Shown here one piece after another: positions 15,576 through 24,313 of a stretch of 41,264 bases of DNA. Positions within the stretch are counted from its first letter, which is position 1; every line of letters starts with the position of its first letter. The notes under the pieces were generated by a model. The model worked only from the letters and a program-made list of their open reading frames with translations. It was not told the DNA's origin and searched no databases. Origin of the DNA: Acidobacteriota bacterium (GTDB lineage: Bacteria > Acidobacteriota > Terriglobia > Acidiferrales > UBA7541); the NCBI GenBank assembly GCA_003223245.1, contig QHYI01000125.1:5039-46302 (forward strand). The letters are read 5' to 3'. The translations under genes and the position numbers were made by a program.

Positions 15576-18500
15576 CTACCAATAAAGCTTTAGCGCGAGT
15601 TGCACCTGCCTCGGTGAGTTAACTTGAGAGCTGAGTTTGCCGAATTCGCCTGAACCTACAGTCGAGTTAAGGCCGCCAAACTGCGGGTGGTTCAAGGCGT
15701 TATATGCTTCGGTGCGAAATTCGAGCCGCGAGCCTTCGCGCATCTTTGCAAGACTGAATTCCTTGAAGAGAGATAAAGCGCCCGTCCTGGTGCCGGGCAT
15801 GCGCAGATTCGGCAGCACTTTAGGTGCGTTGCCAATGGCATACTTGGCCGGTCCAATCGCCACCTCCGGGTTCGCGAAGTACTGATTTAGATTGAGGCCA
15901 CTCGCTCTCTTCAACGGGCCGGTCAAGTCGGGGCGCTGCGGACCCCAAGTAGGGATGCTGGTGCCGCCATTCAGACTCAGAATGACGGGCTGGCCAGTAT
16001 CAAAGCGCCAAATGCCGTTGGTTTTCCATCCGCCGATGAATGCGTTAACTACCGGGTTTATGTTCCGAGCGAAACGCTTACTACGCCCGACGGGGAGTTC
16101 GTAAACGTAACTGAATTGAAGGATCTGTGAAATGTCGAACTGGGACAAGGATCGGTCCGCTTTGCGATTATTGGGGTCCTCGAGAACGTTGCCCAGCGAA
16201 CCACCCAACCAGGTGAGACCGCCGCCGCCCACCGAAGAGTCATCGATGGACTTCTGGTTGGTGTAGGTGAATAGGAAGTCTAAGCCGTTGGAGAGTCTCT
16301 TCTCCGCTCGCAACTCGAACGCGTGATAAATGGAGTTGGCCCACGGCGGGTCTGTTGCGGTGACGCCGGTGAATTGCGGGTAGGGAGTAATTAGCTGCGC
16401 GCGTTGCACAGTGGGCGCAGCCAAAGGGCTGCTGGGATTGGTGATGATCCCGTAGAATGGGTTTGTTACGTAAGTGTTGTAGTATCCGGGATTAGCGACG
16501 AATGCGGCGGCTTGCGCTTCACTCAAGTAGTCCACGTTCCCCGCATTGCCGAAGTAGAGGTGGGTTCCCTTCTTGCCTACGTAGGTGGTGTCTAGCACCA
16601 CGCTCCAAGGCAAAAGGTGCTGAAAACCCAGAGTCCACTCCTGTTCGTAAGGCCGCGCGTTTCGGCTGGGAATCGGTCCGGCGATTGAGAAACCGACATC
16701 TGTCAGGAGTCCCAAGCTGGAACCTGTTGTCGGCAAGGGTCCGCCGGGGAACGGATCACTCAGGAAACTCCACGGCGTGGCCTGGTCGTTTTGATACGTG
16801 TTGAGCCAGTTTGTCTGCCGAACAAAGCCTTGGTCGCTGATACCCGTTCCGGCCGCAGCTCCTTTGTTCTGACTGTAGAAAATGCCATAACCGCCGCGAA
16901 CTACTGTCCGCGGGGTCATCCGGTAGGCGAATCCAAATCGCGGTCCCCATCCATTGTAATTATTCTCATAGGGCGAGCGATTGTTGCTGTTGGCGTATTG
17001 TAGACCCCCCTTCAAGTTGGGCATTCCGGGCACCTGCAGAGGAGAGGGAGCGTCTAGGTTAAGCCAGCTAATGCGATTCGCTCGTTCCGTTCGCGGCAGA
17101 TCGAGGTCATACCGCAGGCCAATGTTTAAGGTCAGCTTGGGTGTGACCCGCCAGTTGTCCTGAACAAAGCTTCCGATGTTCCAGTTCTGGGTCGCGGCTG
17201 CATAGTCAATTTCGTAAGCTCCCCAGTTGGACTGGCCGCCAGCGCCGATCATCAGGCCCGCCATGGCATCGCCACTGCCGTCCCAAGGCGCCTGCGAAGT
17301 GCTGTTCTCCGAGAACGAATAGGTGCCGGCCGGGATTCCTGGAAAGAATATTTCGACACGCCGCAAGCGGCCCTCAGCGCCAAACTTCACTTCGTGCGCG
17401 CCCATCGTGCGGCTCAACGTCCCAATTAGGTGATGAGTTTCCTGACCATATTTCAGGTATGTCCAGGCCTGGGTGCCGATCGAATCGTTGCCACCCTCCA
17501 TTTGATAACCGCCATTCACAGTAATTGAGGGCGCGGCGCGGATGCCCGCGGCTTCAATATACGCGGGCATTCCAAGGTCTTTCACCGGATCGAAATTCGG
17601 GAAGTCGGCTGCCGAACCGCCATGGTCGAACGACCAAGAGCGCGTCAATCCCAGCGAAACCGTCAGCAGCGTCTTCGGACTGAAGGAGTGGGTGAGGTTG
17701 ATTGCCAGCAACTTGGGCCCGCCATTGGAAAGACCGCCGGAATAAGCATCGCCGACATTTCCGAACAGGTTGGCAGGCTTGTAGTAGCCAGTGGCATAGG
17801 AGAATTTGCCGCTGAGTGTCGTGGCGTCCGTGAACCGGTGATCAATTTTTATATCGATTTGATCGCCGACGTTCTTGTCGGCGCCGCTGCCAACCCAGTT
17901 GAAGAATCGATCGTAAGCGCTTGCGCCTACGTTCCGATTGGGCAACGGATACAACTGCATCATCTTGAAGGCTACCGGATCAATCACGTTCCCCGGCGCG
18001 TTTGGTATGGGGTGGAGGCCGGCAATCTTTGTATTCCCGGGACTCTGGTACGTAGCCATATTGTTGTACGGGATATAGTTCTGACGCACGGGGCCACCTT
18101 GATTTGGATCGTAAACACCTGTGTACGGATCCCAGAGTTGGCCTGCTGCCGCAGAGCACAAACCCTTGGAGTCAAACGTGCCACCTTGATCAGCGCAGAG
18201 CTCCCCGAAATCTCCGGTGCGCTCCGCCGCGCTGGGCACACCAGCATTTTTCGTGGTGGCTACGCTCTGACGGTCGCCTTGATAATCAAAGAAGAAGAAG
18301 GTACGGTTCTTTCGGATCGGTCCGCCCACGGTGACACCGAACTCGTTCCAGCGCACCGGCGGAACACCGGTCGCGAAGAAGTTCTTGGCGTTCAGCTTGT
18401 CGTTGCGCAGGAAATCATAAGCGCTGCCATGGAAATCGTTCGTTCCAGAACGCGTCACGACATTGACCACCGTGGCTCCGCTGAAGCCGACTTCCGCGCT

Positions 18501-19223
18501 GAAATTCGACTGTTGGACTTTGAATTCCTGCACGGCGTCGACCGAGGGCGTGTAAAGGGGATTCACGATGGCTGTATTCTGCTCCACTCCCACCGTGCTG
18601 ACCCCATCGAGGAGGATGTCCGCTTGCGCATTGCGGCTCCCGTTGGAGATCCAGTTGTTGGCCATAGTGTTGGGACCGAACGTGTTGCCGGCGGGCTGGT
18701 TTATTCCGGGCGTCAACATCGCCAAATCGAAAACGCCTCGGCCGATGAGCGGAAGGTCATTGATTTTGGTCCTGTTGAGTTCCTGGCCGGTGACAGCATC
18801 CTCGGTAGAGAGAACCGGAGGCTGCCCCGTGACTTCGACTGTGTCTTGCGCAGTGCCCACTTGCAGCGACACGGTCAGCGTCAGATTCTGATTCACCTCA
18901 AGTACGATCCCGTTTTGAACCTCTGAACGAAATCCCGCAGCTTCCACTCGGAAGCTGTATTTGGCAGGCGGCAGGGCGCGCAGCACATAACGGCCTGAGG
19001 AGTCTGTCGTCGCGGAATACGTCACGCCCTTATCCATATCGGTTAGGACCACAGACACATTGGGAACCACGGCGCCAGAGGGATCTTGAACCAAACCTGT
19101 GATAGAACCTGTGTAAACTTGCGCTCGAGCTGGCCCCAGAAAAAACAGTGTCAGGAAAATAGAAAAGAAGTAAACGGGGCACACTTCTAGCCGCCCCCGA
19201 AACAACCTATGAATAAGCGGCAT
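15576..19223 (-). CDS. TonB-dependent receptor, Oar-like, 1215 residues
   Basis: GGAG precedes the ATG by seven bases. Residues 1-34 are a signal peptide (VYFFSIFLTLFFLGPARA-Q). A carboxypeptidase-regulatory domain follows (about 36-125: TGSITGLVQDPSGAVVPNVSV, TTDSSGRYVLRALPPAKYSF). A plug-like segment spans about 140-270, with INDLPLIGRGVFDLAMLTPG, LLDGVSTV and VQEFKVQQSNFSAEVGFSGATVVNVVTRSGTNDFHGS. A long outer-membrane barrel fills the rest, ending in the beta-signal LALKLYW with a terminal aromatic. This matches Oar-type TonB-dependent transporters, which import large substrates with energy from TonB-ExbBD. It sits in a same-strand run with a thioredoxin-like protein, CRTAC1-B and TPR-B. 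No TonB box could be assigned, and the substrate is unknown. Confidence 0.92.
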   Translation of the reverse strand: MPLIHRLFRGRLEVCPVYFFSIFLTLFFLGPARAQVYTGSITGLVQDPSGAVVPNVSVVLTDMDKGVTYSATTDSSGRYVLRALPPAKYSFRVEAAGFRSEVQNGIVLEVNQNLTLTVSLQVGTAQDTVEVTGQPPVLSTEDAVTGQELNRTKINDLPLIGRGVFDLAMLTPGINQPAGNTFGPNTMANNWISNGSRNAQADILLDGVSTVGVEQNTAIVNPLYTPSVDAVQEFKVQQSNFSAEVGFSGATVVNVVTRSGTNDFHGSAYDFLRNDKLNAKNFFATGVPPVRWNEFGVTVGGPIRKNRTFFFFDYQGDRQSVATTKNAGVPSAAERTGDFGELCADQGGTFDSKGLCSAAAGQLWDPYTGVYDPNQGGPVRQNYIPYNNMATYQSPGNTKIAGLHPIPNAPGNVIDPVAFKMMQLYPLPNRNVGASAYDRFFNWVGSGADKNVGDQIDIKIDHRFTDATTLSGKFSYATGYYKPANLFGNVGDAYSGGLSNGGPKLLAINLTHSFSPKTLLTVSLGLTRSWSFDHGGSAADFPNFDPVKDLGMPAYIEAAGIRAAPSITVNGGYQMEGGNDSIGTQAWTYLKYGQETHHLIGTLSRTMGAHEVKFGAEGRLRRVEIFFPGIPAGTYSFSENSTSQAPWDGSGDAMAGLMIGAGGQSNWGAYEIDYAAATQNWNIGSFVQDNWRVTPKLTLNIGLRYDLDLPRTERANRISWLNLDAPSPLQVPGMPNLKGGLQYANSNNRSPYENNYNGWGPRFGFAYRMTPRTVVRGGYGIFYSQNKGAAAGTGISDQGFVRQTNWLNTYQNDQATPWSFLSDPFPGGPLPTTGSSLGLLTDVGFSIAGPIPSRNARPYEQEWTLGFQHLLPWSVVLDTTYVGKKGTHLYFGNAGNVDYLSEAQAAAFVANPGYYNTYVTNPFYGIITNPSSPLAAPTVQRAQLITPYPQFTGVTATDPPWANSIYHAFELRAEKRLSNGLDFLFTYTNQKSIDDSSVGGGGLTWLGGSLGNVLEDPNNRKADRSLSQFDISQILQFSYVYELPVGRSKRFARNINPVVNAFIGGWKTNGIWRFDTGQPVILSLNGGTSIPTWGPQRPDLTGPLKRASGLNLNQYFANPEVAIGPAKYAIGNAPKVLPNLRMPGTRTGALSLFKEFSLAKMREGSRLEFRTEAYNALNHPQFGGLNSTVGSGEFGKLSSQVNSPRQVQLALKLYW

Positions 19224-19255
19224 GTTGAAACTCCAAACTGGATCTAGTGGGGCGA

Positions 19256-19285
19256 ATATTAATCCCAGAGACTCGCATTTATCAA
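19256..19285 (-). promoter_or_regulatory. Promoter of the 1215-residue TonB receptor
   Basis: On the minus strand, TTGATA (19285-19280), 18 bases, TAATAT (19261-19256). The ATG is at 19223, preceded by GGAG. So the receptor can be transcribed separately from the thioredoxin-like gene, whose stop is at 19460. Confidence 0.5.
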
Positions 19286-19459
19286 GGCTCTTTTTAGCCC
19301 ACTTTCCTACTTAGAGCCAACGTGGGTAGGACGTTCCTTTGCGGGAAAAAACCCTAAGCTGCAGACTCAATGAGCCTGACGCAGAATGAAATGTTCGAGG
19401 AAGGGCCCTAACAGCATTTGAATCATCTAGTTCCGTTGGCTAGGAAGCGCCGCGATGCT

Positions 19460-20698
19460 TCACGGTTCAGAGTGCGTTTGCCAGTAGGCCTGATGGCCAA
19501 GGTAGTCATCATCGGCCAAATTGGAGATGATTAGCCTCTTCAACTCCAGTGGGTTGATCTTGGCTTGACGTTTAAAGACGACTTCTCCGCCAGGCCGGAT
19601 CAACATTGTGTAAGGGACAGCAGCATTCCAATCCGCATCGAACGCTGCCAGAAGCGGATAAATATCAGTGGAACCGAGGATAAGATTCCTGCTGGTCGCA
19701 TGCAGCTTATTGAGAACGGAAAGCACGCCAGGCCTTTCATCCGGATAATTGATGCTTACAGTTACAACCTCAAAGGCTCGGTGACCGTACATGCGATGAA
19801 TCGTTTGGAAATCCGGCATTTCCTCTCGACAAGGGCCGCACCATGTCGCCCAGAAGTTCACGAGCAATAGCTTCCCAGTCGAGTTTCTTCGCAAATTCTT
19901 GAGTTCTTCCGCGCTGGCCGGTTGAAGCTGTATGGGCTTGCTTTCGACCTCGGCAAGCTCTTCTTTGCGCCCCTCTTCCTTATACAGCCATTTTGTGGAG
20001 CAGCCCACGGACGGTGTCTTCGCTACAGGGACGGGCCGATCCTCAAGAATTGCATCGATGGCGTTTCGCGCGTCTCGGCTGGTCACCAATGGCTCGCGCG
20101 GATTGTTATCAAGGCGTCCTTCATAACGGAGCTTCCGCTCGGAATCGAAGATGAAAAGATGGGGAGTCGCGGACGGGCCATAAGCCCGGGAGACCTTCTG
20201 GGTCTCGCCGTCATAGAGATAAGGAAAATTGAAATGACGATAAGCAGCTCGCAGCTTCATCTCTTCGAAGGAGTCACCCATATCGGTGTATCCCATCTCG
20301 TCCAGCCTGATAGCGTTTGGATTATTCGGTTGGATTGCGACCAGCGCCACCCCGCGTTCACGATAATCAGCGGCCAGCTGCTTGATGCGGCCCTCATAGA
20401 GTTGGGCAGTCGGGCAATGATTACATGTAAAAGCTATTACGAGAACTTTGCTGGCCCCATAGTCTTTGAGGCAGTGTGTCTCTCCGTCGATACCGGGCAG
20501 GCAGAAATCCGGTGCGGAGGCTCCGATTGGCAAAGGAGTTGGCCCACTCTCGCCTGCAAACGCTAATCCGGCTGGTCTGTCAATAAGCAGTAAGGAAAGA
20601 ATACCAAGCAAAACTATTTTTGCCTTAGTGTGATCTGGCTGTTGTCCTGACTCGCAATGAATTCGCGCAAGCCAGGTTGCTTTGTCAACCGTTTGCAT
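19460..20698 (-). CDS. Exported protein with two thioredoxin-fold domains
   Basis: A 412-residue protein. A hydrophobic segment (residues 27-49, IVLLGILSLLLIDRPAGLAFAG) is a signal peptide or anchor with a long N-terminal region, so the true start may be further in. Domain 1 (about 55-205) is peroxiredoxin-like (IGASAPDFCLPGIDGETHCLKDYG, VLVIAFTCNHCPTAQLYEG with a CNHC motif, ATPHLFIFD). A linker carries SVGCSTKW. Domain 2 (about 240-395) is TlpA-like (LLLVNFWATWCGPCREEMPDF with the classical CGPC, then VPYTMLIRPGGEVV with the cis-Pro). It should handle thiol-disulfide exchange in the periplasm. Neighbours on the same strand are CRTAC1-B upstream and the receptor downstream. CRTAC1 proteins carry a conserved Cys pair and are natural candidate clients, which is inference. 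Confidence 0.85.
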   Translation of the reverse strand: MQTVDKATWLARIHCESGQQPDHTKAKIVLLGILSLLLIDRPAGLAFAGESGPTPLPIGASAPDFCLPGIDGETHCLKDYGASKVLVIAFTCNHCPTAQLYEGRIKQLAADYRERGVALVAIQPNNPNAIRLDEMGYTDMGDSFEEMKLRAAYRHFNFPYLYDGETQKVSRAYGPSATPHLFIFDSERKLRYEGRLDNNPREPLVTSRDARNAIDAILEDRPVPVAKTPSVGCSTKWLYKEEGRKEELAEVESKPIQLQPASAEELKNLRRNSTGKLLLVNFWATWCGPCREEMPDFQTIHRMYGHRAFEVVTVSINYPDERPGVLSVLNKLHATSRNLILGSTDIYPLLAAFDADWNAAVPYTMLIRPGGEVVFKRQAKINPLELKRLIISNLADDDYLGHQAYWQTHSEP

Positions 20699-20968
20699 TT
20701 GAGACTCTGCCAGACATTATATACGGGGACCGCAACACCGTAGAGGTCGCCAGACCCTATTCTGGGTACATGGCCGGCCACTCTTCTTGAACCGCTCAGA
20801 TCGCTGTGTTTGTAGAGTAGACTCGCGGCTGTGACGTCGAAGAATCGCTCTGTGCCTGTCGACACGGTGCTGCCCCATGTGAATTCGCAACGGGGAGAGC
20901 GTCGTGACCGGGAATCAGAACCGCTCCGGCAAGCCGTATCCCTGCTAGATTTTGGTCTCCGCCGGCAT

Positions 20969-22741
20969 TCACTTCCACCCGGAGCCCTCGACAATGGTGA
21001 TATAGCGGTCGATGGGAAGATCGGTGAAGGTTTCCACACGTTCGCTAGGCGGAGGCCAGCGAATCTCCAAGCGATCTATTTTCTTCGACGCACCGATGCC
21101 CAGCACCTCGCGGGGGTCATGCGAAGAAAGATAGCTCCCGCCGCCAACCTTCAGTCGGTTGCGTTTCAGATCGCCCGACTGCCATGTCATTTTCGCGCCG
21201 ATAGCATCAGGATTGGATTTCTTGCCGATCAATCGCACTCCGAGCCAGTGGTTTTCAGGCGCTGCGACGTTTTTCAGAAGAAGTGGCGGACCGTTGTTGA
21301 TGGCAACCAACACGTCGACCGCGCCGTCATTATTGAAGTCGCCGATGGCCATTCCGCGCGCCGCAAAGCTCTGCGCAAAGGCCGGGCCGGCAGCATCACT
21401 GACATTCTCCAAAGTGCGCCCCGTATTGCGAAACAGGAGCAGTGGCTCCTTGTAGCCGACACGGCTAGAGTGCAATTCAATTTTGTCGTCGGGGTGGCCA
21501 TTGGCTATAAACAGATCCATGTTGCCGTCGTTGTCATAATCGAAGAATTTCACTCCCCAGCCGCTCATGAGCCGCGTCAAGCGGCCGAGCCCCATTTGTC
21601 CAGCCATGTCTTCGAATGCCAGGTCATGGTTGTTGCGGTAAATCGAATACATCTCTTGATCGACGTTTGTGACGAAGAGGTCTTGCCATCCGTCCTGGTC
21701 GAAATCGGCCGAATCCACACCCATCCCCGAGCGCTCCCGCCCCGACTGGCTGTAGGCTACGCCTGCTTCGAGGGCTTTTTCTTCAAACTTTCCATGGTGC
21801 GTGTTGACAAAAAGAAAGTTGGCAACCGTATCGTTGGCCACAAACAGATCCATCCAACCGTCGTTGTTGACGTCCGTGGCGACGACACCCCAAGCTTTAC
21901 CCAGTGACTTGGCGATCCCTGATTCGGCGCTGACGTCGGTAAACGTGCCGTCACCGTTGTTATGGAAAAGCCAACTCGCCCCTGGCATGTAAACACGCGG
22001 AATACAATAGAAACGCTCCCCGGTCTTCTCGTCGCCGCAGAATTTGTTTTTCGACTTGTCGTAGCCGACGAAACGGCAGACGAACAAATCCAGCCGGCCA
22101 TCATTATCATAATCAAACCAGACGGCGCTGGATGCCCAACCCGGAGCAGCCACACCGGCCTTATCCGTCACATCCGCAAAAGTGCCGTTTCCATTGTTGT
22201 GATAGAGAAGGCTGCGGCCATACTGGGTGACGTACAAATCGGGCCATCCGTCAGCATCGTAGTCCCCGACCGCGACTCCCATTCCATAACCACCTCCCAT
22301 AACCCCCGCTTTCTCGGTCACATCGGTAAAAGTTCCATCGCGGTTATTGTGGTAGAGCGCGTTACGCAGCGGCGGAACCGGCGCGAAAAAATCACACTTC
22401 CCGCTGTTGATCAGATAGATGTCCATCCATCCATCGTTGTCGTAATCCAGAAAGGCGCAACCTGCGCCGGTGGTTTCCGGCAGATAGTATTCTGGAGAGC
22501 GGCCATTCACGTGGCGCCAACTGATACCACTCGTGGCGGAAGCTACTTCTTCAAACAGAGGCCCGTGAGTCGTCTTCTTTGGTGGCCGGGAACGCAACAG
22601 AGTACCTGGCAACGCGCAAACATTGGGGAATTTTGCGACGAAACCGCCGCCGAGGAGAGAGAATTCGATGAGGAACTGGCGCCTAGCCCACTGTGAAATC
22701 AACGTTGATCGGTGCGTTTTTGGGTGTGAAGCTCCGCGCAT
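20969..22741 (-). CDS. CRTAC1 family protein: FG-GAP/VCBS propeller with ASPIC/UnbV C-terminus (CRTAC1-B)
   Basis: A 590-residue paralogue of the protein at 10985-12718. The N-terminus contains [15 protein letters not shown], a twin-arginine-like signal, unlike the Sec-type signal of its paralogue. The propeller loops are [85 protein letters not shown] and [14 protein letters not shown]. The C-terminal ASPIC/UnbV domain reads [32 protein letters not shown] and RWPPP. The Cys pair seen in CRTAC1-A is here ([13 protein letters not shown]), plus three further Cys. If exported by Tat it would fold in the cytoplasm first. It is the upstream gene of the minus-strand run with the thioredoxin-like protein and the receptor. 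Confidence 0.9.
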   Translation of the reverse strand: MRGASHPKTHRSTLISQWARRQFLIEFSLLGGGFVAKFPNVCALPGTLLRSRPPKKTTHGPLFEEVASATSGISWRHVNGRSPEYYLPETTGAGCAFLDYDNDGWMDIYLINSGKCDFFAPVPPLRNALYHNNRDGTFTDVTEKAGVMGGGYGMGVAVGDYDADGWPDLYVTQYGRSLLYHNNGNGTFADVTDKAGVAAPGWASSAVWFDYDNDGRLDLFVCRFVGYDKSKNKFCGDEKTGERFYCIPRVYMPGASWLFHNNGDGTFTDVSAESGIAKSLGKAWGVVATDVNNDGWMDLFVANDTVANFLFVNTHHGKFEEKALEAGVAYSQSGRERSGMGVDSADFDQDGWQDLFVTNVDQEMYSIYRNNHDLAFEDMAGQMGLGRLTRLMSGWGVKFFDYDNDGNMDLFIANGHPDDKIELHSSRVGYKEPLLLFRNTGRTLENVSDAAGPAFAQSFAARGMAIGDFNNDGAVDVLVAINNGPPLLLKNVAAPENHWLGVRLIGKKSNPDAIGAKMTWQSGDLKRNRLKVGGGSYLSSHDPREVLGIGASKKIDRLEIRWPPPSERVETFTDLPIDRYITIVEGSGWK

Positions 22742-22870
22742 TCAACTGCGTGACAGTGCCCAAAAAGACGACATTATTATGGCATTTCTCGAGTCAAGTG
22801 TGAACGCCCTCATCCAGCCGGCACAGCCGGCGGCAGCAGTGGTAGAGCGGGACCCGGGTTTTGTCGAACG

Positions 22871-22879
22871 TGTTATAAT
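22871..22879 (+). promoter_or_regulatory. Extended -10 promoter of VapBC-4, leaderless start
   Basis: TG-T-TATAAT (22871-22879) is a perfect extended -10. The antitoxin ATG begins at 22888, eight bases later, so the transcript would start at or within two bases of the start codon. No Shine-Dalgarno sequence and no good -35 are present. Confidence 0.65.
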
Positions 22880-22887
22880 CCTCACAT

Positions 22888-23103
22888 ATGAGTCATACAT
22901 TCACAATTCGTCTTACAGATGAGCTTGTTGATTGGCTGAAAGAGACTTCGCGCCGCACAGGCATCCCCGTCGGACGCCTCATTCGTGAGCAACTGGAAAC
23001 GGCCAAGGCCAAGGGAGGAAAACAGCCTTTCCTTCGCCATGCGGGAGCGATCACCGGCGGGCCGCCGGATGTTTCTTCTCGCAAGGGATTTTCCCGCTCA
23101 TGA
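22888..23103 (+). CDS. Ribbon-helix-helix antitoxin of VapBC-4
   Basis: A 71-residue protein: MSHTFTIRLTDELVDWLKETSRRTGIPVGRLIREQLETAKAK is a standard RHH domain (strand TFTIRL, helix 1, turn GIPV, helix 2). The tail GKQPFLRHAGAITGGPPDVSSRKGFSR matches the toxin-binding tail of RHH antitoxins that pair with PIN toxins (FLRxAGxIxGPxDLSxRKGFSR). The final codons overlap the toxin start by four bases (ATGA). It represses its promoter and blocks the nuclease. The pairing of an RHH antitoxin with a PIN toxin differs from the AbrB/PIN modules at 0.9-3.2 kb. Confidence 0.9.
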   Translation: MSHTFTIRLTDELVDWLKETSRRTGIPVGRLIREQLETAKAKGGKQPFLRHAGAITGGPPDVSSRKGFSRS

Positions 23104-23507
23104 GAGGCATTGCCGATACCGGGTTCATAGTGGCATTCGCCCGGCGGAACGACCAACACCATGTTTGGGCCGTCGATGTGGCAAAGCGAATCACTGATCC
23201 CTTGCTGACATGCGAAGCTGTTTTGGCTGAAACCGCGTTTCAACTTGAGTCCAGTTCGTACGTTCTCGCACTGCTGCAGGATGAGATGCTGCGCTTGGCC
23301 TTTGACTGCAATCGCAACATCGCGCCGCTGGCAGAACTCGCCCGGCGCTACGGTGACCGCAGCCCAGATCTGGCCGATCTCTGTTTGATACGAATGAGCG
23401 AACTCTATCCCCGGCACGTTGTTATCACCGTGGACAGCGACTTTCGCTTCTATCGGCGGAATCGGCGGGAGGTGATTCCGATACATGCGCCACCACATCC
23501 ACTCTGA
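23100..23507 (+). CDS. PIN-domain ribonuclease toxin of VapBC-4
   Basis: A 135-residue PIN protein. Acids: D6 in GIADTGFIVAFARRNDQHH, E44 in CEAVLAETAFQL, D90/D93 in GDRSPDLADLCLIRM, and D112 with D114 in ITVDSDFRFY. The H-H-W-A block after the first strand and the SPDLADL block are typical of RHH-paired PIN toxins. Complete length and residues suggest activity as a metal-dependent RNase. It is translated through the ATGA overlap with its antitoxin. The RNA target is unknown. Confidence 0.9.
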   Translation: MRGIADTGFIVAFARRNDQHHVWAVDVAKRITDPLLTCEAVLAETAFQLESSSYVLALLQDEMLRLAFDCNRNIAPLAELARRYGDRSPDLADLCLIRMSELYPRHVVITVDSDFRFYRRNRREVIPIHAPPHPL

Positions 23508-23837
23508 AGCAGTGGAGCCGCGGACGCTCCCGGTGCTCCCTTGTGAGTGAGGGGCTCGCCGGCTTTTCCCTATGAGTTTCGGCGCGCTCGTGTCTCGACA
23601 GAGTTCGAGCTACCACCTGAGCGAGTGTGAAATCCGTACGATCATGGATCACGCCCAGCAGAGAACTTGTGCGCCTTGAAGGTAAGCGCGAATACAACAA
23701 GTACACGCAGGGCTTTTCAAGATCCCAATCTTGACGCTGAATAGCTTCGAGGATGGTCTAACTTGAGCTACGGATTTGAGCTACGGACGGCCCAGGGGCG
23801 AGCTTCGTGGCAAAATGTCTGAAATCGGAGTAGCCGC
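23508..23837. other. Gene-free stretch of about 330 bases
   Basis: No protein similarity, RNA gene or strong repeat was recognised. It separates VapBC-4 from the small gene at 23838. A GGAG-like ribosome binding site for that gene lies at its end. Confidence 0.4.
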
Positions 23838-24107
23838 ATGACCGAGGACGAACTCTTACATTTCAATCCGCTGATTGCCAAGGCTTTCACTCAGTTTGAA
23901 TCTGAAAACGATGCCCTGACGACTACTGTGATGCGAGAGATCGTTATCGCCGGCCTCAAGACCGGCGCGGCCCCAGAGAAGATCTATGCGACCATCAAGA
24001 CTGGCCGGATGTTGACCAAGGACAATATGCAGTTTTTGACGCCGGCTGAGATCCAAGAATGGGCGGACGCGGTTGAGGAATACAGAATGCTGGCAGCTTG
24101 CCGTTGA
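23838..24107 (+). CDS. Small hypothetical protein
   Basis: An 89-residue acidic, helix-rich protein (MTEDELLHFNPLIAKAFTQFE, then MREIVIAGLKTGAAPEKIYATIKTGRMLTKDNMQFLTPAEIQEWADAVEEYRML). CGGAG lies 6-10 bases upstream of the ATG. The composition looks like real soluble protein, unlike the surrounding shadow frames. There is no signal peptide, membrane segment or Cys motif. I do not recognise the family. It stands alone between VapBC-4 and the convergent end of the second large receptor. Confidence 0.5.
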   Translation: MTEDELLHFNPLIAKAFTQFESENDALTTTVMREIVIAGLKTGAAPEKIYATIKTGRMLTKDNMQFLTPAEIQEWADAVEEYRMLAACR

Positions 24108-24313
24108 GTCGTGAACTCTTCGTGGAAGGGAACGCGCACCGCACCGTATTCCCCTTGGTTGTACCGCGTGTTTCCATCGAGTGGTGAAAGCCGCGCTGAC
24201 GAACGCCCCCTTGGAATTATGCCTTGAGATGTTCGGCACCGCGGGGCCTTGAAAATCGAAAGTCACGTTCGCAATGTCCGGCGTCGCCTTCCGTGAAACC
24301 AGCCCGAGGAGTG

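Noticed and set aside
17622-18926. 434-codon plus-strand open frame opposite the 1215-residue receptor
   Set aside because: It lies entirely antisense to a clear receptor gene, shows no domain and mirrors its codon pattern, so it is a shadow of GC-rich coding DNA.
20831-21907. 358-codon plus-strand open frame opposite CRTAC1-B
   Set aside because: Antisense to the repeated FG-GAP loops; the regular repeats create a long antisense frame. No signal, domain or ribosome binding site.
22698-22709. 12-bp perfect palindrome ATCAACGTTGAT near the CRTAC1-B start
   Set aside because: It lies within the coding region for the signal peptide, away from any promoter found, and could occur by chance.
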